Shown one piece after another: positions 1-12,665 of a DNA stretch of 64,000 nucleotides. Origin of the DNA: Liolophura sinensis. Lineage: Eukaryota > Mollusca > Polyplacophora > Chitonida > Chitonidae. Numbering within the stretch: position 1 is the stretch's first letter; every line of letters starts with the position of its first letter. The stretch covers positions 28,122,330 through 28,186,329 of the forward strand of contig NC_088302.1 in the NCBI RefSeq assembly GCF_032854445.1, in the 5' to 3' direction. The notes under the pieces are model-generated. The model made no database searches and was not told where the DNA came from. It saw nothing but the letters and a program-made list of their open reading frames with translations. The translations under genes and the position numbers were made by a program.

Positions 1-446
1 ACACACAGCCTTCTGGCTCACACACAACCATTCCAGCTCAGACACAACCATTCCAGCTCGCAGAGACCATTTGCTTCTCACAGGATATTTACTGCTATTG
101 CAGGACTTTCTATTCACGGAACCTATACCACTCATGGAACCCTTGTTGCTTATGTATGACCTTTGCTACTGATGTGCCATTTTCTCTGTTCCTGTCAATA
201 CTTTACCGTTCCTTATGTATGTAATATATATGAAATGGATTTGTTTTGTTTTAAAATTGTTTAGACAACAAATTGTTTTCATTGAAAACTCCAGAAATGT
301 TTATTCATATGGATAAAAGTCTTCTTTGTATATCATATGTGAAGGTGGAGTTGTCAAAATTCTACCTCATGTCATCTTGAGATTGTCGTGTCATGGGTTT
401 GAGTTTTAAAACATGAACATAATTCTGAGCTGTATGTATGTTACAG
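1..446. other. Intron or upstream flank of the Pro/Gln-rich gene
   Basis: No coding exon was seen. Bases 1-60 hold about three imperfect copies of a roughly 22-bp unit (cacacaaccattccagctc). The remainder is AT-rich and ends in the acceptor ttacag at 441-446. Confidence 0.5.
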
Positions 447-2601
447 CATGGCCCACCACACTTAACCAATCTGGTGACATCCGGGCCGCCTCTCCCACAG
501 CCTCTTCAGCCGGGCCAAACCATCAGCCTCCAGCTGCAAGGTGTTCCTCCTCAACAGGTGCAGGGTGTTCCTCCTCAACAGGTGCAGCTAGAGGAAAGGT
601 AAGATCAGTGTGCGGCTTACCTCCAGCTTGCACAAAGAGATCATAGCTATAATCGATGGTAGGCCCTACAATTGATTGTAAAAATAAGTTGAGCCGCTTG
701 CACAAAGGAATTGTCAGGTGGTTGGAGATTTTTTAAGTTACTATCACGATTGTAGGCCAAATTTGTAAGTTCTGATTGTAAGTTATGACTATCGTAGCTT
801 ATGATCCATTCGTGCAAGAGGGTGTCAGGTGTAAGCTAAGGCTACGATTGAGATCTTAGTGATTTGCAATCAACTTTAACTTACAATCCCTTTTTGCAAA
901 CAGCCCCAGGCCAGTCCTCACTAAGATCTGTTCATGACAGCTGCAGTAATTTAGATCTAATAGTCTACATTTACCTGTAGCTAGGGGAGAGAAATTTGAC
1001 AGAACTTTATTAATTTATTAATATTTACAGAGATTGTAGTGGATACAATACATGTTTTCAGACAGTCACCAGTGTATTTGGAGCACCCACCAGGGCAGGG
1101 CATGCTGATGACACCTCCCCCACCCCCTCCAGGGATGAACCTTGACAAACCCCCAGACATTGACAAGCAGCTCATGCCTCCCCCACCCTCACGCATGCAC
1201 GGTAAGTGAGAAACCCTCTTCAGTATCAACTGCGTGAAGGCAGTGTTTACAAGAATGAACAAACTTAAACTTACACTAAGTAATGTCGGATCAGCTACAC
1301 ATTATATACTTTGATGTTTTGAAAGGGTTTGTTTTCAAACATCAGAAGCAGATTTTAATGTGTTAACGGTACAACTAAGGCTGTAACATTGTCTCTGAGT
1401 AGGTTATGGAGGGATGAGAAAGCAGAAGTTGCACTGGACAAACTTTTCTGCTGATACGACCCTCCAACATTAATGTGAATGAAATTTGATGGACAAATGA
1501 CTGAAGAACTGTCATAGGTTTTGAGCTTCATTCACAGTTATAGCTTCACAATACTTTCAGTCAGTGAACACAATGTAGTGTACCAGTAGTGCCAAAAAAT
1601 CTATCAAGCTAATGCTGAAAAGTTTTAGGGTTTTTCTTAGTTTACTGTTGTGTATGTGTTGTGACTTCACAATTGCAGGTAACAAAAGAGCAAATGGGGA
1701 GCCAGAGAGGAAAAGAGTAAAAGGTGCTCTGGGAGAGGTTGCAGGTAAAACATTCAGTCTTTGAATAGGTAAATAGGTAAATGTATATAAAATGTATTGA
1801 TATAGGTGCCAAATAAAAGTTGCCTTGCACAAAAAGACCATGAATTTGATTGTAGAAGTAAACTGCTTGTTTATACTCCATAAAGGGCTGGAAGTGTTAG
1901 TACACACTAACTAAATTGTTGTATAGGCTGCCCTTCAGTCAATGTGGTTGTGTATTTTCGTTCCAGTGTATGGATCTGATGATGAAGTGGATGAAGAAGG
2001 GGGAGGTAACTCGCCTAGCCAACGTGACCCCTCCAAAGGTCCTCATCACATGGTGCAGTTCTCTGGCAGTCCACCAGGAGGGATTAATCCCCAGACCAGC
2101 TTTGCTCAGCCTATACAGCAGTTGCCTGTTCAGCCCCAGCAGGCACAATTCCAGCACCCTCCTCCACACTTAGAGCAATTCCCAGGTCAGCTACAGCCTC
2201 AGCAGTCCCATCCTCCACCCCAGCTCTACATCCAGCAGCAAATTGGCCAGGGGCCACCCCAGCAGCCTTTCCCTCAGCCTCCTCAACCCTTACAACCACA
2301 GTTCCAGCAGTTCCATATGGCACCGCCCACATCTCAGCACCCCACCCACTTCCAACAGTTGTCTCCCACCCACTCCACAGGCCAGTTTGTGCAGCGCGGT
2401 ATTCCTGAACAGCATCAGTTTAACCCAGGCCAGCCTCTCCAGCAGATCCAAACCCAACCTCCTCACCCATCTCATTTTAATGGACACAACCAACAGATCA
2501 TGCAGCCGTTTCCAGGACAACCGCCTCCACAGCAGGCCACACCCCCTCCCCAATTTCAGACAGCTCCCCCAAGTGTGCCGCTATGGGTGCCTCAGAATTA
2601 G
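447..2601 (+). CDS. Pro/Gln-rich protein, 3' part of gene (4 exons)
   Basis: Four exons join in phase: 447-598, 1062-1201, 1679-1744 and 1967-2601, giving 330 residues to a TAG stop. Junctions are cag/CAT..AG/gtaaga, ttttcag/ACAG..CACG/gtaagt, ttgcag/GTAAC..GCAG/gtaaaa and ttccag/TGTATG. The first exon has a duplicated GVPPQQVQ unit. The second is proline-rich, with runs of five or six prolines. The third carries a basic stretch (PERKRVK) that could be a nuclear localisation signal. The last has an acidic patch (YGSDDEVDEE) followed by about 190 residues of low-complexity Pro/Gln. No folded domain is visible, so the product is not identified; the composition resembles nuclear RNA-processing or transcription proteins (inference). 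The 5' part lies left of the window. Gene structure is fairly sure, function unknown. Confidence 0.8.
626..908. mobile_element. MITE-like inverted-repeat element
   Basis: The left end contains gcttgcacaaagagatcata. The right end, read in reverse complement, starts ggggctgtttgcaaaaaggg. Both resemble the ends of the element at 51926-52062 (ttgcacaaagcgatc...). Internal copies of the motif suggest a compound or rearranged insertion. It lies wholly within an intron of the Pro/Gln-rich gene. No transposase is encoded. Confidence 0.45.
1202..1678. other. Intron of Pro/Gln-rich gene
   Basis: Intron between a CACG/gtaagt donor and a ttgcag acceptor. I see no further exon or recognisable element in it. 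Confidence 0.6.
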
Positions 2602-3842
2602 ATTGCGCCCGCTGTGTATTCTTACTGTTACCGTCATGTGTGATTTGTGCTGAAGCAGGAGGATAGATGTGTTGCTTCCCTGACATAAAGCAAATGAGTA
2701 CTGTGAACATGTGATTGCTGATGTGTCACTCAAATGATAAATACCTGGATGTGTGCATTATTGTAACGAGACATTATGTACTCGTGAAGAAGCATGTTTT
2801 TTACATGACTGAGGAAGTGATATTTTCAGACTTTTGGATGAAAAGATAGGTGTGAAAGCTGTAGCACAGTTATGACTGTATCTGCTTATGATAGCTGGGA
2901 GCACATGAAGCACCTGGGATGTCCCAAATTGTCACACAGATTTTGAGAGAAAAAGATGTCTTTTTTGCAGGCGAAAATATAAACAGTATGAATACAAGCT
3001 AGAAGCATTCAGTACCACAGAGGTCAAAAGGAACATTCACTTTTGGTTTCAATCAGTATTTTATGTGACATTATTTGTGCAGGACAGTATACATGTGGAC
3101 TGAAGCATGTACTGTACTGTATGTGCTGCACTGGACTGTGCTCTGCTGTGCATTTAAGTGATATCGTAGTGTTCTGAACATACCGAGGTAGGGAATGAAT
3201 CCCTGATATGAACTCCTGGTGTATCATTGCTATTGCGTGCAATTCCGGATAGTGAATCATGACAATGTCCGTAAAAAACTTTACATGATGCAGGTGTGTT
3301 TTCTTTATAGGACACATGCTTGAATCACTCTGGCACATTCTAATGGTGAATATGAGGAACTCTTTGCACATGTGCTGTACAGTGTAAGATACCTTCTAAA
3401 ATGAGGAATGGAAAAATGCTCAGTGTACAAGAAGATTCTTCTACAGTAAACAGGATGTGAGAATTTAAATTCAGTGAAATTTAAATACATGTACCACTTG
3501 TATATAGGATACCACTAATTAAAATGAAATTCTATATTTCAAAGTTATTCCAGGTGTTCAAATGTGATATTCCTTTGAAAAGTGCGTACAAAATGCAAGA
3601 GTGACTGCAAATGTTAAGAATACTCGCTGGTTAATTTGACTTAAAGGTTGTCAGGTAACGTACCTGCCACCAGGCAGTTTATGTTTATTTTGCACTACAG
3701 TCAAATTTCTGGCACCCAGTCAAGACTCCTGTTATGAGAAACTTCTCGGTACAATACTAATCATATCAAATCATATTTTTTTCCATTCAGTTACACTGAT
3801 TATTTAGTTTTGCCATCTTAGGGCTTTGTAGACAGAAGAATT

Positions 3843-4073
3843 GGGGCCGATGGGGTTAGCATGCAAGGGACTGCGCAATAACCAAGGAGCCTCTCACCAA
3901 TGTTGTGGTTGTGAGTTCAAGTCCAGCTCATGCTGGCTTCCTTTGCCAGCAACCTGTGGATGATTGTGGGATTCTCCCGGGTTCTGCCTGGTTTCCTCCC
4001 ATCTTAATGATGGCCACTGTTGTATGAGTGATATATTTTTGAGTACAGCATAAAACATCAGTCAAATAAATAA
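3843..4073 (+). mobile_element. SINE family 1, degenerate copy
   Basis: Starts in a decayed tRNA-like head (ggggttagcatgc) and keeps the B-box region gtgagttcaagtccagctca. It then runs through the conserved body (gggttctgcctggtttcctc) to a caaataaata tail. Many mismatches to the copies at 33984 and 46165 indicate an old insertion. Confidence 0.75.
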
Positions 4074-4270
4074 CAGAAGAAATCCCCGTGAGTGCATAAA
4101 TATTGTGTCTTTCTATGACTGGAGTAGGAATTGTGCACAAGGAGCCACAGACACCCATCATAGAATGTGTGGATTATGCTGTGTTTCCATGATCATGTAG
4201 TTGCTTATTCATTATTTTTGAATGTCATGACTCTGGACTGTATTTAACTCTATTATTTTTCTACCCCATC

Positions 4271-4276
4271 AATAAA
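4271..4276 (+). terminator. Candidate polyadenylation signal AATAAA
   Basis: Canonical hexamer 1.67 kb after the stop of the Pro/Gln-rich gene. It is followed by a T/G-containing stretch (ttcttgtctgtttg) that could serve as the downstream element. Confidence 0.35.
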
Positions 4277-4796
4277 AATTCTTGTCTGTTTGCTCTTCAT
4301 GCATGTGAAAATTACAGGGAAGCTAGTGTATGTATGTAATTCCCACCGTCCAAAGAACTACTGGTCCAGCACATGTCCATGGAAACCCATCATTACATGT
4401 AGGGATGTGGTCTTGTATGCACTGGCACGTGTGGTATTAACACTGATACAACCCAAGATTAAGAGTACTTGAGCTACCAACAAAGGGAGACTGAACTACT
4501 CTGAAACAGCTGAATTAAACAGAAATATAATTTCAACATAATATATCATGTTAGTAACTTGAATGTATACGTCCAAAATACCTCATGCTTTTGGTTACAT
4601 GTGAAAATGTGTTGTAAGCACCGAAATTCATAGGGCCAACTTTGTAAATATTGATGAGAACATCTTGAAATATTATGTTTTATACATTATGATGATGCGT
4701 ATAAAATTAAATGTTCATGGAGATCATTGCTGACAGACAGTGATTCCAGTATGCTCACCCTCCCCTCCACCTCGACATCCAAACTTTGTGGGTTGA

Positions 4797-4810
4797 AATA
4801 AAGAAATAAA
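4797..4810 (+). terminator. Two AATAAA hexamers, alternative polyadenylation site
   Basis: Two AATAAA copies, at 4797 and 4805, on the strand of the Pro/Gln-rich gene. They are an alternative end to the one at 4271. Usage cannot be decided from sequence. Confidence 0.3.
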
Positions 4811-6453
4811 ACACCGAGTTGAAACGAAGCAAATAGCAAAGGTTGTAATTTCTGATAGCCACTTCTATCAAGGATAATAAGTAGTTACAGTTCTATTAAC
4901 TTTTACACAAATATGGCAATGTCATAGAAGACGACAATATGTATTACTGTGAAGGAACGACTTTGTTATCAGCATTGTTCTCGTATCAGTAATGTGTGTG
5001 GAGAAGCAATGACGACAACCACTTGGTCCTGCAGAAATGGTCCCGTTGTAACCATCATCTCATATTTTAAACACAGCTGAGTGTGTACCATTGCCCTTCC
5101 ATCTCATCAGCAATGTTGAGTACAGTAGCATGGTCACACACACACCTCTCAAACTTTCACGAGTTTGTATGCTTGCATTGCTGTCGACAGGAGTAAATTG
5201 TTTTTTTTTGGAGGGGGGGGGGGTGATGATATACATTGTTGATGTTTTTCATAGGTTTTCATAATGTCTAGGACTACATAAATTGTATATCTCTAAATGA
5301 CTGACATATATAAACTAAAATGCCAAAAATGTTTAGAAAGGCTGTTTAAAGAATGCTGGGGCCTACCAATATATATTGTTCATCAGTGCGTTGTCAAAAC
5401 TGATTTGTCCACTTTCACTGTTCACAACTGCATTTCTGGCACACTTTCACAAAACATTGTAAATCAATTTTTATTTTCTCATAAATGACAATGCCTTATG
5501 GTGGTATAACCTAGACAACATCATTTACCAAAAAGTTACGAGGAATTTGACACACAAAAGTTCTGTGAAAGTGGTCCGGGACTATACATGTAATATCTTT
5601 ACTGCCTCTACCCAGCAGTTACACTACAGTTACACTTGGAATCATCTCTTGTTCGCCTCCATTCTATACAATATAACCTTGTGTAAAGTTATGGTTCTTA
5701 GCACTGCAACAGTTGTATTCATAGCCCTAATCATGTTGATAATCAAGATCACTGACTGAATAGAAATTCAATTCAGTATTGTCCATTTTAGGTGCAAGAA
5801 ACCCATCAGCTCATACAGTACTGTTTTAAAATCACCCTAGACAAAGAAGCTTTCCGGAATTTGTCAATACTGCTTGTAAAAGGATACACATCTATAAATA
5901 TTTAATTCGTCAATAACCACTGAGCAATTAAACAGTCATTACCACTGAAGGCCAATAAATTAATAATAACTAAATGTACAAAAATACCAACAATAACAAG
6001 ATTGTGTCTGAATGTCTTGCATTCAGACAGCTCTACAAACACAACATACAAGTACACCGAAGAGCATTATCACAGATCATTAATGCTTGCATAAGGGACA
6101 CACTCTGATGTCATAAAGCAAGTCACGTATTGACACGGGCCTGTCCATGCCACCAAACGTCCCTTGCCAATGTGTACATTATACATCACAACATTCCATG
6201 TTGGGACGATAAAGAAAAGGCTAGCAATCAGCATCCAATAATTCACTTTCCTATTTAAAGCAGTCAGGAAGTCATTGTCTGGACCAGTTTTTCAAACCAT
6301 ATCCCTGTATGCACTCTAATAATAAAATAAACTTCTATCATAAACATATATGTACACAGCAACAAATTTTCTCTATCATTACCAACCACCTGTAGTTGTA
6401 GGTAAACTGTAACAAAAGTCTTAATCATGGCTACTCTACAGGTCAGATAACAA
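4811..6453. other. Convergent intergenic region and probable 3' UTR of the channel gene
   Basis: No coding exon was found. It separates the ends of two convergent genes. A poly-G run lies at about 5211-5222. A reverse-strand AATAAA at 5470-5475 could end the channel transcript, which would make a UTR of about 1 kb. Confidence 0.4.
5470..5475 (-). terminator. Candidate polyadenylation signal for the channel gene
   Basis: TTTATT on the + strand reads AATAAA on the - strand, 979 bases past the channel stop codon. I saw no closer canonical hexamer. Confidence 0.3.
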
Positions 6454-7610
6454 TCAAGATATACGAGAGTTTTTTGTCCTCCCATGTGGAGACAGTGTTG
6501 TGCCCATATTTGACACGACGCTGCGCCGGCTTACGGCGCTGCTGGGACGGGAGGTGTTGAAAAATGAGCTGAGGGCGTTGCTCAGTCTTCTGCCCAGGCT
6601 TATCACGCTGTTAGAACGCGAATGAGGCGCGCTGGCTGGACCTACATTTAACATGGCCATTCCTGTGATGGCTCGCAGCTGTTTCTGTGCCTTGTAGCCA
6701 CGCCATGCGCGCTGCAGTGTCTTTGCTGCCACATCCTCTTTCTTTCTTTGCATAGTGCTGGATTTCACGATAGTTTTTACCCTCGTGGGGAAAGTCTCTT
6801 GGAACTTCAACTCAATCTGTGTTTGGAGCTGCTCTGTTTCTTCTGTGTGTTCTATTTTTCCTAACACATGTTTCACCAATGCCATTAGTATATCTAAACA
6901 GTGCAGCTTGTCACCTTCCACAATTGGAATGTTGAAAGAGACGAGCGCAATCTCGTTGGGTTTCTCAATGCCCAGCGGCTCTTCGAGGTCTGCCACAAAG
7001 TCTTGGAGTTGTTCATACTTGATGAATTGGGTGGCCAGAGGATCATAGCGCTCCCAAACCACATAAAACATCTCAAAATCGTCCTCTGTTATTCCTACTT
7101 CCTCTTGCTCGTGGGCTTGGCTGAAGTTCTCCAGAATGACGGCTATGTACGTATTGATCACGATCAAGAAGATAATGATTATATAGGAGACCATGTAGAG
7201 CGTGGCAAACCAAGGCACTCCACAATTCCCCTCGGCCTCGGAGCAATCCGGAGGCTGGATCAGCAAAGCATCCAGGATCTCGTTCCAACCCGCTGACGTC
7301 GCCAGGCGAAACAACAACACAAAACTGTTCAAAAATGTTTTGAAATTTACCAGGTCATTGAAAAAGCCCGTGAGTTTGACGTTCATGAAGGAGGACATGC
7401 CGATGATGGCGTATATGTACAGTACCAGGAAGAGAAGGGCACCGATGTTTAGCAGGGCAGGAAGGGAGATAACCAAGGCAAACAACAGCTTCCGGATTCC
7501 CTTTGCCGCTTTGATTAGGCGCAGAACTCTTCCAATGCGAAATACTCGAACCACACGTAACAACGTTGGAGTTATGAACACTGTTGACAAGATGTCATCC
7601 AGAATTATGC
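6454..7610 (-). CDS. Nav2: Nav2 exon 26, domain IV S4 to C-terminus
   Basis: A 1157-nt last exon (residues 1489-1873, TGA stop). It holds S4 ([20 protein letters not shown]), S5, the pore with TSAGWNEI (fourth selectivity residue Ala), S6, an EF-hand-like segment ([15 protein letters not shown]), an IQ-like motif and a Ser/Arg-rich tail. Acceptor tttgcag/GCATAA. Confidence 0.97.
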
Positions 7611-10600
7611 CTGCAAAGAGAATTTTTAGAAAAGTTAAAGTTACATAATAAAGTATTTACACTTTACTGTATTCATGTAATTAGTGCGTTTTAAAGCCCC
7701 ACATCATAATATTAATGTATTACACTACACATACATCAGTATATTATCTATATGCATGATACCGGAAATGTGTAGTACACTAAATAAGAGCCAACAACTG
7801 TCACATTCATTAACTGAACATGATACATACAAATGCTCAACAACAGATTTATAAATAAAGTCCAGAGTTATGTCAGGTGTATGTCTAAGTCCAATGGTTT
7901 TGTCTGCCCTCTGCTTGTTTTCCTGTGCTCAACCTCACCGTCACATTTAGGAAATATCCTTTAGTACATCAGTAGTAAACACCAATCAAACATAAAATAC
8001 ATGCAAACATTAATTGTCGCAAGTCACTGACACACCATTTTGGATTCATGTACACAGATGCTTGAGTAAAATCCAATCAATCTATCCTAAAGCTAGAGCA
8101 CTTCGCCATCTCGAGAAATTATACTATTGGTTCGACAACATAAAACTCAAGTACTTCCAAAATGCAATCCAATATCTACTTTTTGAAACAATGCATTCTT
8201 CTTCAAAATCTCCACGTGTGCAGAGGAAAGCAATTTTACTTTAAACAGTTTTAAACCCATTACTCACCCAACAATGACAGCAGAACTACTATGAAATCGA
8301 AGACGTTCCAGGCCTGTCTGAAATAGTGCCAGCGTAGACCAATCAACTTGATGGCAGCCTCCAGGGCATAGATGGAGGTGAAGACAATATTCATGATATC
8401 CAGCGTATCTGTAACCACCTGGGTCTGGTTGTAGTGATCAATTCCCATCACGATCATGTTCAGAATGATCACCGCCACGATCGCCAGTTCAAATTTACTG
8501 CTCAGGGAGATGTCATAGAAGAATGACTGCCACTTGTTCTGAAATGATCAAATCAGAAATAGAAATGCATTATTGTTTGGAGTGCTCAATTCTTCCATCT
8601 ACACTTAGATAGGCAACACTTGTGTCATATCTATACTTCTCTGTTGGTTTCTATTTACATAATCATGTACTTATTTGATTAAGTGTTTAATGCCATACTT
8701 AAGGCTTTATCATCTGTATGACAGCAGTCAGATTTATGGGATGGAAGAAACTGCAGTGCCCAAAATAATTCAACAGGCCTTTGCTGGCTGCTTGACACAC
8801 TTCCTGGCTTTAAACCATGGCTGACACAGCAAAACCTGGATTTGAACATGCGACCTCACTGGAACAGGGCCTCAAAGTTGCAGTAGTTGGTTAGAGCGCT
8901 AGCGCAGCATAATGATTCAGGAGCCGGTGCATTACACCGTACTCAAGAATATTTCACATATGCAATCGCTTTGAGTTCAAGTCCAGCTCAAGATGGCTTC
9001 CTCTCTGGCCATACGTGGGAAGGTCTCTCAGCAACCTGCCGATGGTCGTGGGTTTCCCACGGGTTCTGCCGGGTGTCCTCCCACCAAAATGCTGACCGCC
9101 GTTGTGTAACTAAAATATTCTTGATTACGGCATAAAACACCAATCAAATAAATAAATCAAAGTTGCAGTGGGACAGCTCTACAACCATCTGAGTCAGCGA
9201 GGCTCATATCCGACATGCAATCACTTGTCAGGTATAAGAATAGAGTGACATATGCCTAAGCATGTGGTGAACGTCTCCTGCTGCAATCAATTAATACTTT
9301 CAACCATCACCTGAACAACCAACAGAAATGTTTATGTTCACAAACCTACATCAAAATGTCATGGTGTCTATCATCGTTTCTTACCTTTGGTCTCTTGATT
9401 GTTTTCTGTGGTTTCTTAGTTCCTAACTTCTTCAGTGTGTTGTAATAATTCCTTTGGCTGGGTGTAAGGAAAGCATCCAGATAGCCTCCTTCATACTGCC
9501 AAGAAAGTATCCAAGGTGAATGTGTGCACAATGAAAATCACATATCAAACTTTTCTTCAAGTACGAAACTTTAAGTCTACATATGCTTTATTTTTACATG
9601 ATGCTTAATCATACCTCAAAGAGTGAAGAAACATGATGTGTATCGATAAAATGCTCAAGCAAAGCCATGTCACGTTTTATTGAACAAATGTGGAGCATTA
9701 TCCCTCAAAATTCTGACATTCTGATTGTCACATGACAACTAGACAACTAGTTCTAAACAAGTGCTATGCACTTTTGAGTATTACTCTACCTTTTTCTTGA
9801 GCATGTTGAAATTGTCGATGATGACACCAATGAAGAGGTTGAGTGTGAAGAATGAGCCAAAGATAATAAACACCACAAAAAACAGGTAAGACACTAAGGT
9901 GTTTTCCTTCTTGGGTTGTAAGTCAATCTGCAACAATGATAACATCAATGATCATCAATGATCAGCCCAAAACACACTTCACTTGTTACAACCTCAAACA
10001 TCAGCCGCGGTTCTTAAACCAGGTTAAAATTTACCCATGTTATTAAGGGGAACATACAAAATTGTACAGTAGTATTCAGCATGTTAACCAAACATGAGAG
10101 ACTGAGAACATGATTACAGTATTCTTTATACAATTAAAGTTAAAACAGAAAGGGATATTTTGGTGTGAACAATAGCTAGCACTTCAAATTTGAGAGTAAT
10201 AGCGGTCAAAGTCCACAACGGAACAAAAACACTATAATCTTGGCTGGACAAAACAGCCCAAAACACAAACTTCATCTGTACATCAAGTTATGATTTAAGA
10301 GGACCGAATGGCAAGGTGGCAATTTGTAATTCCCCTCCACCTCCCCCACCCACTTCCCCCCAGGCACAGAAGAAACAAGACCACTCACATCAGTTATGTC
10401 CACAGCATCTACCATCACCTCAATCCAGCCTTCAAAGGTCGCCTGACAGGGATACAAAATCAGAATGAATGGCGTCAGAAATGTCAGCATACATCATCAT
10501 GTAGATTTTAGCACAACTTAAGCATTATTAACTATTTACGCACTGCCAACCAATCGAGAAAAACAGTCATGAATTTGATCAGTTACAGAAAGAATCAAAG

Positions 10601-12596
10601 TACTTTCAGCTCGATGTGAAACCATGGATTACAGATAATTTTAACAAATTAGCACCCGCTAAATATGAACTGGTGATCCAGCAACCAGTTTAACTCACCA
10701 CTTGTAACAGAGCCAAGTAACCCTGGAAGATATTATCAAAGTTGATCTTAGAGTTGACCCACTGGTAGCCATTGGCCAGACAGGTTGTCTTGTCAGGGAC
10801 AATGGCAGCATCCAGCCGCACACCGCTGGCATCAACACATTTGTAGAACTTTCCAGCAAAGAACTGGACTCCCATGATGCTGAAGATGAGCCAGAAGACA
10901 AGGCAGACGAGCAGGACATTGAAGATGGAGGGGATGGCCATCATCAGGGCATTCACCACAATCTGCAGGAGTAATAGGAGAAGTCAGGGCATTCACTACG
11001 ATATGTATGAGCAAACTGAGATCAGTCAAGGCATTCACCACGATCTGCAGAAATAACAGGAGAAGTCAGGGCAATCACCACGATCTGCAGGAGTAATAGG
11101 AGAAATCAGGGCATTCACTACGATATGTATGAGCAACTTGAGAACAGTCAGGGAATTCATCACAATCTGCAGGAGTAACAGGAGAAAAGTCAGAACATTC
11201 ATCACGGTCTGAAGGAGTAACAGGAGAAGTCAGGGCATTCATCACGATCTGCAGAAGTAAAAGGAGAAAGGTCAGGGCATTCACCACAATCTGCAGAAAT
11301 AACAGGAGAAGTCAGGGCATTCACCACGATCTGCAGGAGTAATAGGAGAAGTCAGGGCATTCACTACGATATGTATGAGCAAACTGAGATCAGTCAAGGC
11401 ATTCATCACGATCTGCAGGAATAACAGAAGTCAGGGCATTCACCACGATCTGCAGGAGTAATAGGAGAAATCAAGGCATTCACTACAATATGTATGAGCA
11501 ACTTGAGAACAGTCAGGGAATTCATCACAATCTGCAGGAGTAACAGGAGAAAAGTCAGAACATTCATCACGGTCTGCAGGAGTAACAGAAGTCAGAGCAT
11601 TCACAACAGTATGTATGAGCAACTTGTGAACAGTCAGGGAATCATCACAATCTGCAGGAGTAACTGGAAAAAAGTCAGGACATTCATCACGGTCTGCAGA
11701 AGCAACGGGAGAAGTCAGGGCATTCACCGTGATATGTATAAGCAACTCAAGAAAAGTCAGAGCATTCACCAGGATCTGCAGGAGTAACAGGAGAAAAGTC
11801 AGTAAGTACAGGGCATGAGAAAAGTCAAGGCATTCCCTTAATCCGCATAAGCAACATGAGAAAAGTCAGAAGGTACAGAAGTGACAATGTCAACATTCTG
11901 TATCTTACTCTAGGAACATTTAACAAAAGTTAGACATATGTTAAGCCGAGTGTGTCAAAGTTTGAATGTATACGCACCGAATACATACACATAGGCTAGG
12001 CTGCCTAAGTTAATATGTAGTCTAACCTAACTTTACTCAAAGCACTACTCTAATCAAACCTTTTAATGTGTAGGCTGTATAGAAAAGGTAAACACATGTA
12101 CATTGCAAATGGTGTTCAAATTTGACTAAAAGAAATGAACAGAATTGCCTGCATCTTGCTGGTTTGTACCCCATCTTACTCTCCTCAACCAAGCTAATAC
12201 AACCAGCCCAATGTAAGCCAAAATATGATATTGAAAGGCAAAATAAAAAAGAAGCATCAAAACGGTTGTTAAAATAGATCATCAAGAAAATATGAGGGAT
12301 TACATTGGAGAACACTTTGATCAGCAACACAACACAAGAAAAGCCAACTTTCTACATAACAAACACCAATCTTACCAGAACAGTATTATTTTCCTATCAA
12401 GGTAGCATTGGGGTATCAAAAATAAAATGGTAAATAAATACACATACATTCATGTACATCTTCACCCATGGTCATTCACAGCAAACAGTTTTTAAAATAC
12501 TGATGAACAAATACAGTCAAATTCCAGAAGACGTTTGTTATGGGGAGGGTGATGGTTCCAGTCATGTTAAGACTGTAACTGATTACTGTGAGATAG

Positions 12597-12665
<69 letters not shown>

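Larger units (their letters stand above)
2602..4810 (+). other. Probable 3' UTR of the Pro/Gln-rich gene
   Basis: No coding signal follows the TAG stop. AATAAA signals on the + strand occur at 4271-4276, 4797-4802 and 4805-4810, so a UTR of about 1.7-2.2 kb is likely if one of them is used. A degenerate SINE sits at 3843-4073. The extent is inferred from signals only. Confidence 0.4.

Noticed and set aside
10699..10704. Ending Nav2 exon 21 at CAA/gtggtg instead of CAAGTG/gtgagt.
   Set aside because: The first donor is poor and would drop a conserved Val; CAAGTG/gtgagt gives LLQV followed by ATFEGW, matching the conserved pore.
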